Positions 15,318 through 25,999 of a stretch of 64,000 nt of DNA are shown in pieces. Every line of letters starts with the position of its first letter. Position 1 is the first letter of the stretch. The stretch is from positions 186,001-250,000 of the forward strand of contig NZ_CP016545.1 in NCBI RefSeq assembly GCF_001687545.1. Direction: 5' to 3'. The notes under the pieces were generated by a model. That model had not been told where the DNA came from. It searched no databases and worked only from the letters and a program-made list of their open reading frames with translations. The position numbers were made by a program, and so were the translations under genes. The stretch comes from Paraurantiacibacter namhicola (GTDB taxonomy: Bacteria > Pseudomonadota > Alphaproteobacteria > Sphingomonadales > Sphingomonadaceae).

Positions 15318-17081
15318 TCAGTCGGCCTCGTCGCGCCGTTCCTCGCGCGTGCGCTGGGTGATGGTGCGGTCCATCCCGGCGTAGATGGAGCCTTCCTCGC
15401 GCTGCATGTCGAGCCGCTCCGCATCGTTGTCGCGGTAAGCGCGTTCGGCCTTGTCGACGTCTTCGAGATTATCGCCCAGTTCCTCCAGCGCGGCGCGGCC
15501 CATCTGGACGGCGCTCTCCATCAACTCGCGGATGGCATAGGTATGGGGCACCTCGTGCAGCTCGATCAGCGAGCGGCGATCGTAGACGCGCAGGAAGATG
15601 GCGGCATCGGGGAAGGCCTCTTCCAGCGATTCAAGGAATTCCTCGTCCGGCGATTTGCCGATGGTGAAGCAGATGATGTCCGCTTCCTCAGCGCCGGCCT
15701 GGCGCAGCAGGTCGATCCGCTTGCCATCGCCAAAATAGACCTTCGCGCCGAATTCCTCGGCCAGGTCGATCTGCTCGGCCTTGTTGTCGATCAGCGTCAC
15801 GTCGATCCCGCCCAGGATCAGCATCTGCGACACCGTCTGGCCGAAGCGGCCATAGCCGATGACCAGCGCGCTCGCCCCGTCGCGCTGCGGCTTCTCGCGC
15901 TCTTCCTCGCTCTTGGGCTCGGTGCGGATGCGGCGGGTCGCCATCATCAGGAACGGCGTGGCGGCCATGGAAATGGTCACGATGGCGCTGAACAGGCTGG
16001 TCGTCTCGACATCCAGCAGCCCGCTGCCCTGCGCCTGCGTGTACAGCACGAAGGCGAACTCACCGCCCTGGCTCAGCAGCAGGCCGAGGGCGAGCGCAGC
16101 GCGCCATGTCATCTTCAGCAGCATGCCCAGGCCGAAGATGATCGCTGTCTTCGTGGCGATCAGGGCCACCGCCATGCCGATGACGAAGCCGGGCCGCTCC
16201 GCCACGGCGCCAAGGTCCAGCATCATGCCCACCGCCAGGAAGAACATCCCCAGCAGGATGGAGCGGAAAGGCTCGATATCGGCTTCCAGCTCGTGCCGGT
16301 AGGGCGTGTCGGCCAGCATCACGCCGGCGATGAAGGCGCCCAGCGCGGTGGACAGGCCAAAGGCTTCCATCACGGCCGCGCTGGCCAGCACGGTGAACAG
16401 GCCCGCCACCACGAACATCTCGCGCTCGCCAAGCCCGCCGATCAGGCGGAACAGCGGGCGCAGGATGAAGCGCCCGGCCAGGATCAGCCCGGCAATGGCC
16501 AGCAGGGTGAAGGCGACCAGCTGCCAGACCGGCTGCGAATCCTCGGACCCGCGCGCGCCAAGGGCGGCGACGATGGTGATCAGCGGGATGATCGACAGGT
16601 CCTGGAACAGCAGGATGGAAAAGGCACGTTCCCCGAACGGCGTCTTCAGCTTGCCGCCCGATTGCAGCATGGGCAGCACCTGCGCGGTGGAGCTGAGGCC
16701 CAGCGGCAGGCCGATGGCAAAGCACGCCGCCAGCGGATAAGTGCCCGCCAGCCAGACGAGGCCCGTCACTGCCAGCCCGCACAGCACGACCTGCGACAGG
16801 CCGAGCCCGAAAATGGCGCTCTTGAGCCGCCACAGCCGCGCAGGCGCCAGCTCCAGCCCCACGATGAACAGCAGCATCACGATGCCCAGTTCCGCAATCC
16901 CGGCCATCTGCTCGGCATTGCCGACAAGGCCCAGGACGTATGGTCCGACCATGGCGCCCGCCACCAGGTATCCCAGCGTCGCACCCAGGCCGAAACGGCG
17001 GAACAGCAGCACGAAGCCGAGCGCGAAGCCCAGCATCAGCACGCCGTCGCGAAAGATCAGAGCCGTACTTTCGTGGTCCAC
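15318..17081 (-). CDS. CPA2-type cation/proton antiporter with RCK domain (KefB/YbaL-like)
   Basis: 587 residues. An N-terminal antiporter domain of about 12 spans (residues 1-385) is followed by a cytosolic TrkA-N/RCK nucleotide-binding domain (VIGYGRFGQTVSQMLILGGI near residue 410). The extension after it is charged. The family exchanges K+ or Na+ for H+, gated by NAD(H) or glutathione adducts binding the RCK domain. No kefF-type partner is next to it. The gene is divergent from the MATE exporter at 17160 and they share a short promoter region. Confidence 0.9.
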   Translation of the reverse strand: MDHESTALIFRDGVLMLGFALGFVLLFRRFGLGATLGYLVAGAMVGPYVLGLVGNAEQMAGIAELGIVMLLFIVGLELAPARLWRLKSAIFGLGLSQVVLCGLAVTGLVWLAGTYPLAACFAIGLPLGLSSTAQVLPMLQSGGKLKTPFGERAFSILLFQDLSIIPLITIVAALGARGSEDSQPVWQLVAFTLLAIAGLILAGRFILRPLFRLIGGLGEREMFVVAGLFTVLASAAVMEAFGLSTALGAFIAGVMLADTPYRHELEADIEPFRSILLGMFFLAVGMMLDLGAVAERPGFVIGMAVALIATKTAIIFGLGMLLKMTWRAALALGLLLSQGGEFAFVLYTQAQGSGLLDVETTSLFSAIVTISMAATPFLMMATRRIRTEPKSEEEREKPQRDGASALVIGYGRFGQTVSQMLILGGIDVTLIDNKAEQIDLAEEFGAKVYFGDGKRIDLLRQAGAEEADIICFTIGKSPDEEFLESLEEAFPDAAIFLRVYDRRSLIELHEVPHTYAIRELMESAVQMGRAALEELGDNLEDVDKAERAYRDNDAERLDMQREEGSIYAGMDRTITQRTREERRDEAD

Positions 17082-17159
17082 CTGTTTTCCCCGTTATGAG
17101 CGTGCGCCGCGGCCATGACGCTATGCAGCGCAGCCTGCGGCCCTTATGCCGCGGCGACC

Positions 17160-18551
17160 ATGGGCACGCGGACGAGCGAACTCAAGCCGGAACTGAGGGC
17201 GGAATTCGGGGCAACGCTGCGCCTCGCCTTCCCGCTCGCGCTCGCAAACCTGCTCCAGATGCTGACATATGCGGTGGACGTGATGTTCATCGCGCGGCTG
17301 GGCGAAGCGGAGCTGGCGGCCTCCAGCATCGCGGTCTCGCTGTTCGCGGTGGTGATGTGGAGCCTCTCCAGCCTGACGGGCGCCGTGGCCCCGGTGATCG
17401 CGGCTGCGCTGGGCGAGCGCGCGCCTGCGCTGCGCCCCGTGCGCCGCGCCACGCGCATGGCGCTGTGGCTCAGCGTGGGGCTGGGGCTCGGCGGGGTGGC
17501 GCTGTGCCTGATGCTGGGGCCGCTGATGCGGCTGACCGGGCAGGATGCGGGTATCACGGCGCTGGCGACCGAGTACAATGTGCTGCTGGTCATCTCCATG
17601 ATCCCGATGATCCTGGCAGGCACGCTGCGCAGTTTCGTGTCGGCGCTGGGCCGCCCGATCCTGGCAACAGCGATCACCGGCGGAGGCGTGGGCGTGAACG
17701 CGCTGGCCAATTATGCCTTCGTCTTCGGCAACCTTGGCGCGCCCGCGCTGGGGCTGGCAGGCGCAGCCATTGCCACCATCCTGACATCGCTGGCGATCCT
17801 GGCGGCCTATTGCGCGGTGATCCGGCTGGACCGGCGGCTGCATGCCTACCGCATCTTCGGGCGCTGGTGGGTGCCGGACTGGCAGCGCCTGCGCGACATC
17901 GTGCGCATCGGCACGCCCATCGGCCTGACCGTGCTGGCAGAGGCCAGCGTGTTCGGCGCGGCGGTGTTCCTGATGGGCCGGATCGGCGTGACGCAGGTGG
18001 CGGCGCATACGCTGGCCATCCAGATCGCGGCGCTGGCTTTCCAGGTGCCCTTCGGCATCGGTCAGGCGACGACCATCCGGGTCGGATACTTCTACGGCGC
18101 GCGTGACAAGGCCGGGATGGGCCGCGCCGGGTGGGTCGGCATCGCGCTTGGCACGGGCTTCATGCTGACGACCGCCGCGGCCATGGTGTTCGCGCCGCAA
18201 TATCTGCTGGCGATCTATATCGACCCCTGGGACCCGGCCAATGCTGCGCTGGTCGGCTTCGCGCTGCGATACCTTGCGGTTGCCGCAGCCTTCCAGCTGT
18301 TCGACGGGATGCAGGCCGTGGCAGCCGGCGCCCTGCGCGGATTGCAGGACACGCGCGTGCCGATGTGGATCGCGCTGTTCAGCTACTGGATCGCCGGCAT
18401 GGGCACGGCGCTGTGGCTGGGCTTCGGCACATCGCTTTCGGGAACGGGCGTGTGGCTGGGCCTTGCCGCGGGGCTTGGCTGCGCGGCGCTGCTGCTGACC
18501 TGGCGCTGGCGCAGGCGCGGCGTGCTTGGCCTCGATCGTCGCGCCGCCTGA
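17160..18551 (+). CDS. MATE family efflux transporter
   Basis: 463 residues from the ATG at 17160 ([20 protein letters not shown]), with an in-frame ATG at 17115 as an alternative. Twelve membrane spans arranged as two homologous halves, with the family signature [21 protein letters not shown] at the first span and [19 protein letters not shown] in the second half. MATE proteins export cationic drugs and toxins using Na+ or H+ gradients. No local regulator is evident. Confidence 0.92.
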   Translation: MGTRTSELKPELRAEFGATLRLAFPLALANLLQMLTYAVDVMFIARLGEAELAASSIAVSLFAVVMWSLSSLTGAVAPVIAAALGERAPALRPVRRATRMALWLSVGLGLGGVALCLMLGPLMRLTGQDAGITALATEYNVLLVISMIPMILAGTLRSFVSALGRPILATAITGGGVGVNALANYAFVFGNLGAPALGLAGAAIATILTSLAILAAYCAVIRLDRRLHAYRIFGRWWVPDWQRLRDIVRIGTPIGLTVLAEASVFGAAVFLMGRIGVTQVAAHTLAIQIAALAFQVPFGIGQATTIRVGYFYGARDKAGMGRAGWVGIALGTGFMLTTAAAMVFAPQYLLAIYIDPWDPANAALVGFALRYLAVAAAFQLFDGMQAVAAGALRGLQDTRVPMWIALFSYWIAGMGTALWLGFGTSLSGTGVWLGLAAGLGCAALLLTWRWRRRGVLGLDRRAA

Positions 18552-18602
18552 CACGCGGCACGGCCTGCCCTGCGGCGCGGAAAGATTCTTCGCGCGCAGG
18601 CG

Positions 18603-18664
18603 TTGACTCGGTGAAGCGCCGTCCCCAAATGCGCGCCGCTGGCACTCTCATGAGGGGAGTGCCA
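18603..18664 (+). promoter_or_regulatory. groESL promoter with CIRCE operator
   Basis: TTGACT (18603-18608) and CCAAAT (18625-18630) form a promoter, and right after it lies TGGCACTC-N9-GAGTGCCA (18640-18664), a CIRCE-type inverted repeat. CIRCE is the binding site of the HrcA repressor, so groESL should be derepressed by heat when HrcA is inactivated. The hrcA gene itself is not in this window. Confidence 0.88.
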
Positions 18665-18702
18665 AGACACATCAATTCTTTGAGAATGGAAGAGGTCATA
18701 TC

Positions 18703-20695
<1,993 letters not shown>

Positions 20696-20713
20696 GCCAC
20701 TCGCTCCCAAGCA

Positions 20714-20781
20714 GTGAGCTCCTGCGCAGGCAGGAACCTTGTGCCATCAAGCACGAGACCCCTGCCTCTGCAGGGGATCAC
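20714..20781 (+). repeat. Interspersed repeat family B, copy 1
   Basis: Sequence running from GTGAGCTCCTGCGCAGG through AAGCACGAGACCCC to GCAGGGGATCAC. An inverted copy lies at 44397-44477. It contains the stem TCCTG-cgcagg-CAGGA and CCCCTGC-ctct-GCAGGGG. It sits between the groEL stop and its terminator, so it is part of the groESL mRNA 3' end. Confidence 0.75.
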
Positions 20782-20794
20782 CGCAGGAAAAGAT

Positions 20795-20828
20795 GGGCCC
20801 GGCGGAGCGATCCGCCGGGCCCTTTTTC
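20795..20828 (+). terminator. Terminator of groESL
   Basis: 12-bp stem GGGCCCGGCGGA / TCCGCCGGGCCC with a GCGA loop, followed by TTTTTCTT. Strong rho-independent terminator. Confidence 0.92.
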
Positions 20829-20889
20829 TTGGACCCGCAGGCCGGGATGCGCGTTGGAAAGGGAGAACATCCAACAGGAGAATCCGATC

Positions 20890-21297
20890 ATGAAATGCCC
20901 CCACAACGCGCACATCGCCCTCGTCGACGGGGAGCGGTTCGTTGTGATGCGCAACACCGGCCAGATCTTCGAACCGAAGCTGGAAAAGGTGGCAGAGCCG
21001 AAACTGGAAGCGACCAATTTCAGCGCCGGCGTGAAGCACCAGGACCCGGTGAGCCAGCGCAAGGGCGAAACGGACCTGAACGAGCTGGCTCACGCAACGG
21101 CAGCGGCCGAGTGGTTGAACCAGCAGGCGATCGCAGGCGAATTCTCGGACCTGGTCGTGATTGCCGATCCCAAGACGCTGGGTGAGATGCGCCGCCATTA
21201 CCACAAGGAGCTGGAAAGCCGCCTTGCCGGTGAACTGGCCAAGACCCTTACGAACGAGCCGACCGAACAGATCGAAAAGGCCATCGTTGCCGCCTGA
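20890..21297 (+). CDS. Host-attachment (baeRF/Host_attach) family protein
   Basis: 135 residues from the ATG at 20890, with CAGGAG upstream. It shows the family pattern of a short N-terminal strand with NAHIALVDGERFVVMRN, then ETDLNELAHATAAAEWLNQQ and LVVIADPKTLGEMRRHYHKELE. The family (named for an Agrobacterium gene reported as needed for attachment to host cells) is related to archaeal/eukaryal release factor eRF1 domains (baeRF). Its biochemical role in free-living bacteria is not established. It stands alone after the groESL terminator. Confidence 0.8.
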   Translation: MKCPHNAHIALVDGERFVVMRNTGQIFEPKLEKVAEPKLEATNFSAGVKHQDPVSQRKGETDLNELAHATAAAEWLNQQAIAGEFSDLVVIADPKTLGEMRRHYHKELESRLAGELAKTLTNEPTEQIEKAIVAA

Positions 21298-21444
21298 TCC
21301 GCGGCCCGCGGCCTGAAACAGCCGCAAAATCGCACATTGGATTCATTCTGCCGCCGCGACACATCGTTTCGTCGCGGCGGTAATTGTGCACGCCTCGTCT
21401 CTCGTTAAGCCTTTGCAAACCATCAATTCGATAGCTTGCAAAAC

Positions 21445-22485
21445 ATGATGACAGGTATCCTGCGACGTTTCGCTGCCGGGGCAGCCCTTTTCCTCTCCGC
21501 ATCGCTGGGCGCAATTGCGCCTGCCAGCGCCAACGAATCGAACCCGGATTTCGAGCGCAGCTTCGACCGCGCCTTCGGGACGGAAATGCGCGCCCCGCGC
21601 GATTACTCGCCGCAGTACGATACGCCTGTCGAACGCAATATCGCCGCTTTGGCCGATGGCTCGAACGGGCGCATCGGCGTCTATGCGCTGGACCTGTCCA
21701 CCGGCATGGAAGTGTCCGTTCTGGGCGACCAGCGCTTCCCCATGGCCTCCACCAGCAAGATCGCGATTGCCGCGACGTATCTGGCAGGCGTGGACCAGGG
21801 CCGCTGGACGCTGCAGACCGAATGGCCGCTGCTCTGGCCGCTGCGCTCCAAGGCGTTCTCCAGCGCCCGCGCGCCGGTGAAGGCGGGCAAGTATATGTCG
21901 GCGTACGAGCTGATCGACCTGATGATCACGCGCTCGTCCAATCCCGCAACCGATGCGCTACTGGCAGCCGTGGGCGGACCGCAGGCGGTGAATGACTGGG
22001 CGCGCAGCGTGGGCATGACGGAATTTACCCTGACCCGCGACATCGCCACGCTGGTGCGCGACGATGGCGAGTTCGACCCGGCGATGCATGTGGACGTGCG
22101 CGACAGCGCCAGCCCGCGCACCATGGGTTACCTGCTGGCCGGGATCTACAACGGCCACTGGCTCAGCGCCTCCAGCCGCAATGTCATCCTGTCGGCCATG
22201 GAACGCTGCATCACGGGCAAGCGCCGCATCCCGGCGCAGATGCCGGATTACGTGACCGTGGGCCACAAGACCGGCTCGCTCAACAACACGTCCAGCGATA
22301 TTGGCTTCCTGACCATGCCTGACGGGCGCACCATCGTGGTGGCGATCTATGTCACCGGGCAGGGCAGCAAGCGCCAGCGCGAGGCGCGCATCGCCACCAT
22401 CGCGCGCGGCGTGCTGGATAATATGGCCTATGCCCAGCGCGACAATCGCGGCTGGACCAGCGCCCCGCACCGCTCCGCACCCTGA
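21445..22485 (+). CDS. Class A beta-lactamase-like serine hydrolase
   Basis: 346 residues with a signal peptide ending PASA-NE. The penicillin-binding/beta-lactamase fold motifs are visible: S-x-x-K as MASTSKIAI (near residue 105), S-x-N as SSN in ITRSSNPATD, and K-T-G as GHKTGSLNN. A RDSASPR segment corresponds to the RDTTTP that follows the omega loop in class A enzymes. The usual ExxLN with the general base Glu166 is not recognisable: the region reads VRDDGEFDPAMHV. It may be a true but divergent beta-lactamase or a peptidoglycan-active relative. ATG 21448 and TTG 21436 are alternative starts. Confidence 0.8.
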   Translation: MMTGILRRFAAGAALFLSASLGAIAPASANESNPDFERSFDRAFGTEMRAPRDYSPQYDTPVERNIAALADGSNGRIGVYALDLSTGMEVSVLGDQRFPMASTSKIAIAATYLAGVDQGRWTLQTEWPLLWPLRSKAFSSARAPVKAGKYMSAYELIDLMITRSSNPATDALLAAVGGPQAVNDWARSVGMTEFTLTRDIATLVRDDGEFDPAMHVDVRDSASPRTMGYLLAGIYNGHWLSASSRNVILSAMERCITGKRRIPAQMPDYVTVGHKTGSLNNTSSDIGFLTMPDGRTIVVAIYVTGQGSKRQREARIATIARGVLDNMAYAQRDNRGWTSAPHRSAP

Positions 22486-22566
22486 TCCTTCAAATCTATT
22501 CCTGACGGGCCAAGGCCGGGCATTCGCCGCAGGTCTGGCCATCCTGCGCGTGTCAGCCGCGCATAG

Positions 22567-22599
22567 AAAAAGGGCGCGGCCCGCGAAGGCCACGCCCCA
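22567..22599 (-). terminator. Terminator of the acidic lipoprotein gene
   Basis: Stem GGGCGCGGCC / GGCCACGCCC with one mismatch, followed on the minus strand by CTTTTTCTAT. Confidence 0.75.
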
Positions 22600-22623
22600 A
22601 TTCTTTAAGCGATAAAGCGCAGC

Positions 22624-22872
22624 TTATTCAGCAGCAGCTTCGGCTTCGCTTTCGCCTTCCACGGCAGCTTCGGTTTCAACCGCAGCTTCTTCCATGGCGG
22701 CGCCAGCTTCGGCACCAGCTTCTTCGACGGAATCGCCAGCGGCTTCCATGTTGGCTTCAGCGTCGGCCATTGCGGAATCGGTAGCTTCTTCAGCAGCCGT
22801 TTCGGTGTTTTCCGAGCAAGCGGCGAGCGACAGAGCAGCGGTGGCTGCGGCGGCGATGATGATCTTGCGCAT
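22624..22872 (-). CDS. Small Ala/Glu-rich lipoprotein
   Basis: 82 residues with a lipoprotein signal (MRKIIIAAAATAALSLAAC). The mature part is almost only Ala, Glu, Asp, Met and Ser (EEATDSAMADAEANMEAAGD), acidic and probably helical. It resembles in composition the lipoprotein at 11423-11704, though that one has a clearer heptad pattern. It has its own terminator, so it is a single-gene unit. No function can be assigned beyond an envelope location. Confidence 0.8.
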   Translation of the reverse strand: MRKIIIAAAATAALSLAACSENTETAAEEATDSAMADAEANMEAAGDSVEEAGAEAGAAMEEAAVETEAAVEGESEAEAAAE

Positions 22873-23089
22873 AGGTTTAATCCCCTAGAAATGCGTTAGT
22901 CTGGCAGTTCCCAGATGGGAGCCCGCCGAATTCTCCCCCTCGGGGGTCGAACTCGATGCCTAAATAAAGGCGGCAATGTGGCAGTGCAAGGCAAATGTGG
23001 CGAAATCGCCCTAATTGGCGGAATTCTGCCGCAAATGCCTGTGGGAAACCCGCTGACCGGGGCCAGCGCGGCTGCTACCACCTGCCGCC

Positions 23090-25999
23090 ATGAGCGAAAA
23101 TACATCCGCTGAGTCGGCCACCGATTCCCCGAAGAACCACCTCTACCTGGTCGACGGGTCGGCCTATATCTTCCGCGCCTATCACCGCCTGCCCCCGCTG
23201 ACGAACCCCGAAGGCACGCCCGTGGGCGCCGTTTATGGCTACACCACCATGCTGTGGAAGCTGGCCGAGGACCTGGACAAGGCTGACGGCCCGACTCACC
23301 TCGCGGTCATCCTCGACAAATCGAGCCATTCCTTCCGCAACGACATCTACCCCGAATACAAGGCGCACCGGCCCGACCCGCCCGAAGACCTGGTGCCGCA
23401 ATTCCCGCTGATCCGCGATGCCACGCGCGCCTTCAGCCTGCCGCTGGTGGAGGAGCCGGACGTGGAGGCGGACGACATGATCGCCAGCTATGCCCGCGCC
23501 GCACAGGCGGAAGGCTGGGACGTCACCATCGTCTCCTCCGACAAGGATCTGATGCAGCTGGTGGGCGAGCTGGAAGGTCCCGGCGGCAAGGGCCGCATCG
23601 ACATGCTCGACACCATGAAGGATGCGCGCATCTTCATCCCCGAGGTCGAGGAGAAGTTCGGCGTGCGCCCGGAGCAGCTGGGCGATGTGCTGGCGCTGAT
23701 GGGCGATAGCGTGGACAATATCCCCGGCATTTACGGCGTTGGCCCCAAGACCGCGTCCAAGCTGATTTCCGAGAACGGCAGCCTGGCCGCCGCGCTGGAC
23801 GCTGCGCCGGACATGAAGAAATCCAAGCTGAAGGAACGCCTGCTGGAAGGGCGCGAGAGCGCTGAGCTGTCCCGCGTGCTGGTGACCCTGCGCGAGGATT
23901 GCCCGCTGCCCATCGCACTCGATGACATGAGGCTGGACGGCATCCCGCCCGGCCCGCTTGCGGAGTTCCTGGAGGCGCACGGCTTTCACTCGCTTTCCAA
24001 GCGGCTGGAGGCCGGCAGCGGCAGCCCGGGCCGCAAGACCAATCTCGACAATGTGGCGCGCGACACGAAGGGCGCGGATGCAGCGCCCGAAGGCAACCGC
24101 CAGCCGCTGCCCGAATGGCCCGCCATCGACCGCAGCGCCTATGCTTGCGTCCAGGACGAGGCAGCGCTGGAAGAATGGATCGCGCGCGCCATGGCGACGC
24201 GGATCGTGGCCGTCGATACGGAGACGAGCGAGCTGGATGCGATCCGCGCGGACCTGGTGGGTGTCAGCCTGGCACTTGGCGCGGGCGATGCCTGTTACAT
24301 ACCGCTCGGCCATCTGAACGAAGGCGGCGGCGGCAGCGACATGTTTGCCGAGAAGCCAAAGCAGGTGCCGCTGGAAAAGGCCATCGCCCTGCTGAAACCG
24401 CTGCTGGAAAGCGATGCGGTGATCAAGGTGTTCCATAACGGCAAGTACGATCTGAACGTGCTGGCCCGCCACGGCATCGCCGTCGGCCCGATCGACGACA
24501 CCATGATCATGAGCTTCGACATGGATGCCGGCCGCCAGCTGGAAGGCATTGGCGGCGGGCACGGCATGGACGAACTCTCCGAGCGGCATCTTGGCCACAC
24601 GCCCATGGCGTTCAAGGAGGTGTGCGGCACGGGTAAGAAGGCCATACCCTTTGGCGAAGTCCCGCTGGACAAGGCGACCGAATATGCCGCCGAAGATGCC
24701 GAGGTCACCTGGCGGCTCTACCACCATCTCAAGCCCCGCCTGCCGCTGGAAGGCGCGGTGCGGGTCTATGAGCGGGTCGACCGGCCGCTGATCCCCGTCG
24801 TCGCGCAGATGGAGCGGCACGGCATCAAGGTGGACCGCGCGCAGCTGTCCCGCCTGAGCGAGGAATTCGCAACCGAGATGGCGCGGGTGGAAAAGGAAAT
24901 CTTCGCCGAAGCGGGCCAGGAATTCACCATCGGCAGCCCCAAGCAGCTGGGCGAAATCCTGTTCGACAAGCTGGGTTACAAAGGCGGGCGCAAGGGCAAG
25001 AGCGGGCAGTATTCCACCGACCAGGCCGTGCTGGAGAAGCTGGATGGCGAAGGCGCGGCCATTGCCAGCAAGGTGCTGGAATATCGCCAGCTGGCCAAGC
25101 TGAAGAACACTTATACCGATGCGCTGCAGGCCGCGATCAATCCCGACACCGGCCGCGTGCATACCAGTTACAGCCTGACCGGCGCGCAGACCGGGCGCCT
25201 GTCCAGCACCGATCCCAACCTGCAGAACATCCCCATCCGCACGGCCATCGGCCGCCAGATCCGCGAGGCTTTCGTGCCCGAGGACGGCAATGTGCTGCTG
25301 GCCGCCGACTATTCGCAGATCGAATTGCGCCTGGCCGCGCACATGGCCGATGTGGACGCATTGAAAGAGGCCTTCGCGGCGGGCGAGGACATCCACTCTC
25401 GCACGGCGCGCGAGATGTATGGCGAAGTGGACCGCGACACGCGCGCGGCGGCCAAGACGATCAACTTCGCCATCCTCTACGGCATCTCGCGCTGGGGCCT
25501 GGCCGGGCGGCTGGATGTGGAACCGGACGAGGCTCAGGCCATGATCGACCGCTATTTCGAACGCTTCCCCGGCATCCAGAAATACATCGTCCACACGCTG
25601 GAGCGGGTGCGCGAGAAGGGATATTCAGAGACGCTGTTCGGCCGGAAGACATGGTTTCCGCGCATCACCAGCAAGAACCCGAACGAGCGGGCAGGCAGCG
25701 AACGGGCCGCCATCAACGCGCCCATCCAGGGGACCAGCGCCGATATCATCAAGCGGGCCATGGCGCGCATGATGCCCGCGCTGGAGGATGCAGGCCTTGG
25801 CCCAAGAGACGGAAAAGGTGTGCGCATGCTGCTGCAGGTGCACGATGAACTCGTCTTCGAATTGCCGGAAGGCGATGTCGCTGCCGCCAGCCCGGTGATC
25901 GAGCGGGTGATGGCCGAAGCCGCCCTGCCCGCCGTGCAGCTCGACGTGCCGCTGGGGATCGAGATCGGCCACGGCGCCAGCTGGGATGCCGCGCACTGA
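23090..25999 (+). CDS. polA: DNA polymerase I
   Basis: 969 residues, complete with three activities. The N-terminal 5'-3' exonuclease domain (residues about 16-310) shows YLVDGSAYIFRAYH and DSVDNIPGIYGVG. The 3'-5' proofreading domain keeps its DTE motif (VAVDTETSELDA, near residue 378), so it is likely active. The polymerase domain has motif A (DYSQIELRLAAH), motif B (KTINFAILYGIS) and motif C (LLQVHDELVFE). The role is Okazaki fragment maturation and repair synthesis. The stop codon TGA overlaps the ATG of the sensor-kinase gene by one base. Confidence 0.98.
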   Translation: MSENTSAESATDSPKNHLYLVDGSAYIFRAYHRLPPLTNPEGTPVGAVYGYTTMLWKLAEDLDKADGPTHLAVILDKSSHSFRNDIYPEYKAHRPDPPEDLVPQFPLIRDATRAFSLPLVEEPDVEADDMIASYARAAQAEGWDVTIVSSDKDLMQLVGELEGPGGKGRIDMLDTMKDARIFIPEVEEKFGVRPEQLGDVLALMGDSVDNIPGIYGVGPKTASKLISENGSLAAALDAAPDMKKSKLKERLLEGRESAELSRVLVTLREDCPLPIALDDMRLDGIPPGPLAEFLEAHGFHSLSKRLEAGSGSPGRKTNLDNVARDTKGADAAPEGNRQPLPEWPAIDRSAYACVQDEAALEEWIARAMATRIVAVDTETSELDAIRADLVGVSLALGAGDACYIPLGHLNEGGGGSDMFAEKPKQVPLEKAIALLKPLLESDAVIKVFHNGKYDLNVLARHGIAVGPIDDTMIMSFDMDAGRQLEGIGGGHGMDELSERHLGHTPMAFKEVCGTGKKAIPFGEVPLDKATEYAAEDAEVTWRLYHHLKPRLPLEGAVRVYERVDRPLIPVVAQMERHGIKVDRAQLSRLSEEFATEMARVEKEIFAEAGQEFTIGSPKQLGEILFDKLGYKGGRKGKSGQYSTDQAVLEKLDGEGAAIASKVLEYRQLAKLKNTYTDALQAAINPDTGRVHTSYSLTGAQTGRLSSTDPNLQNIPIRTAIGRQIREAFVPEDGNVLLAADYSQIELRLAAHMADVDALKEAFAAGEDIHSRTAREMYGEVDRDTRAAAKTINFAILYGISRWGLAGRLDVEPDEAQAMIDRYFERFPGIQKYIVHTLERVREKGYSETLFGRKTWFPRITSKNPNERAGSERAAINAPIQGTSADIIKRAMARMMPALEDAGLGPRDGKGVRMLLQVHDELVFELPEGDVAAASPVIERVMAEAALPAVQLDVPLGIEIGHGASWDAAH

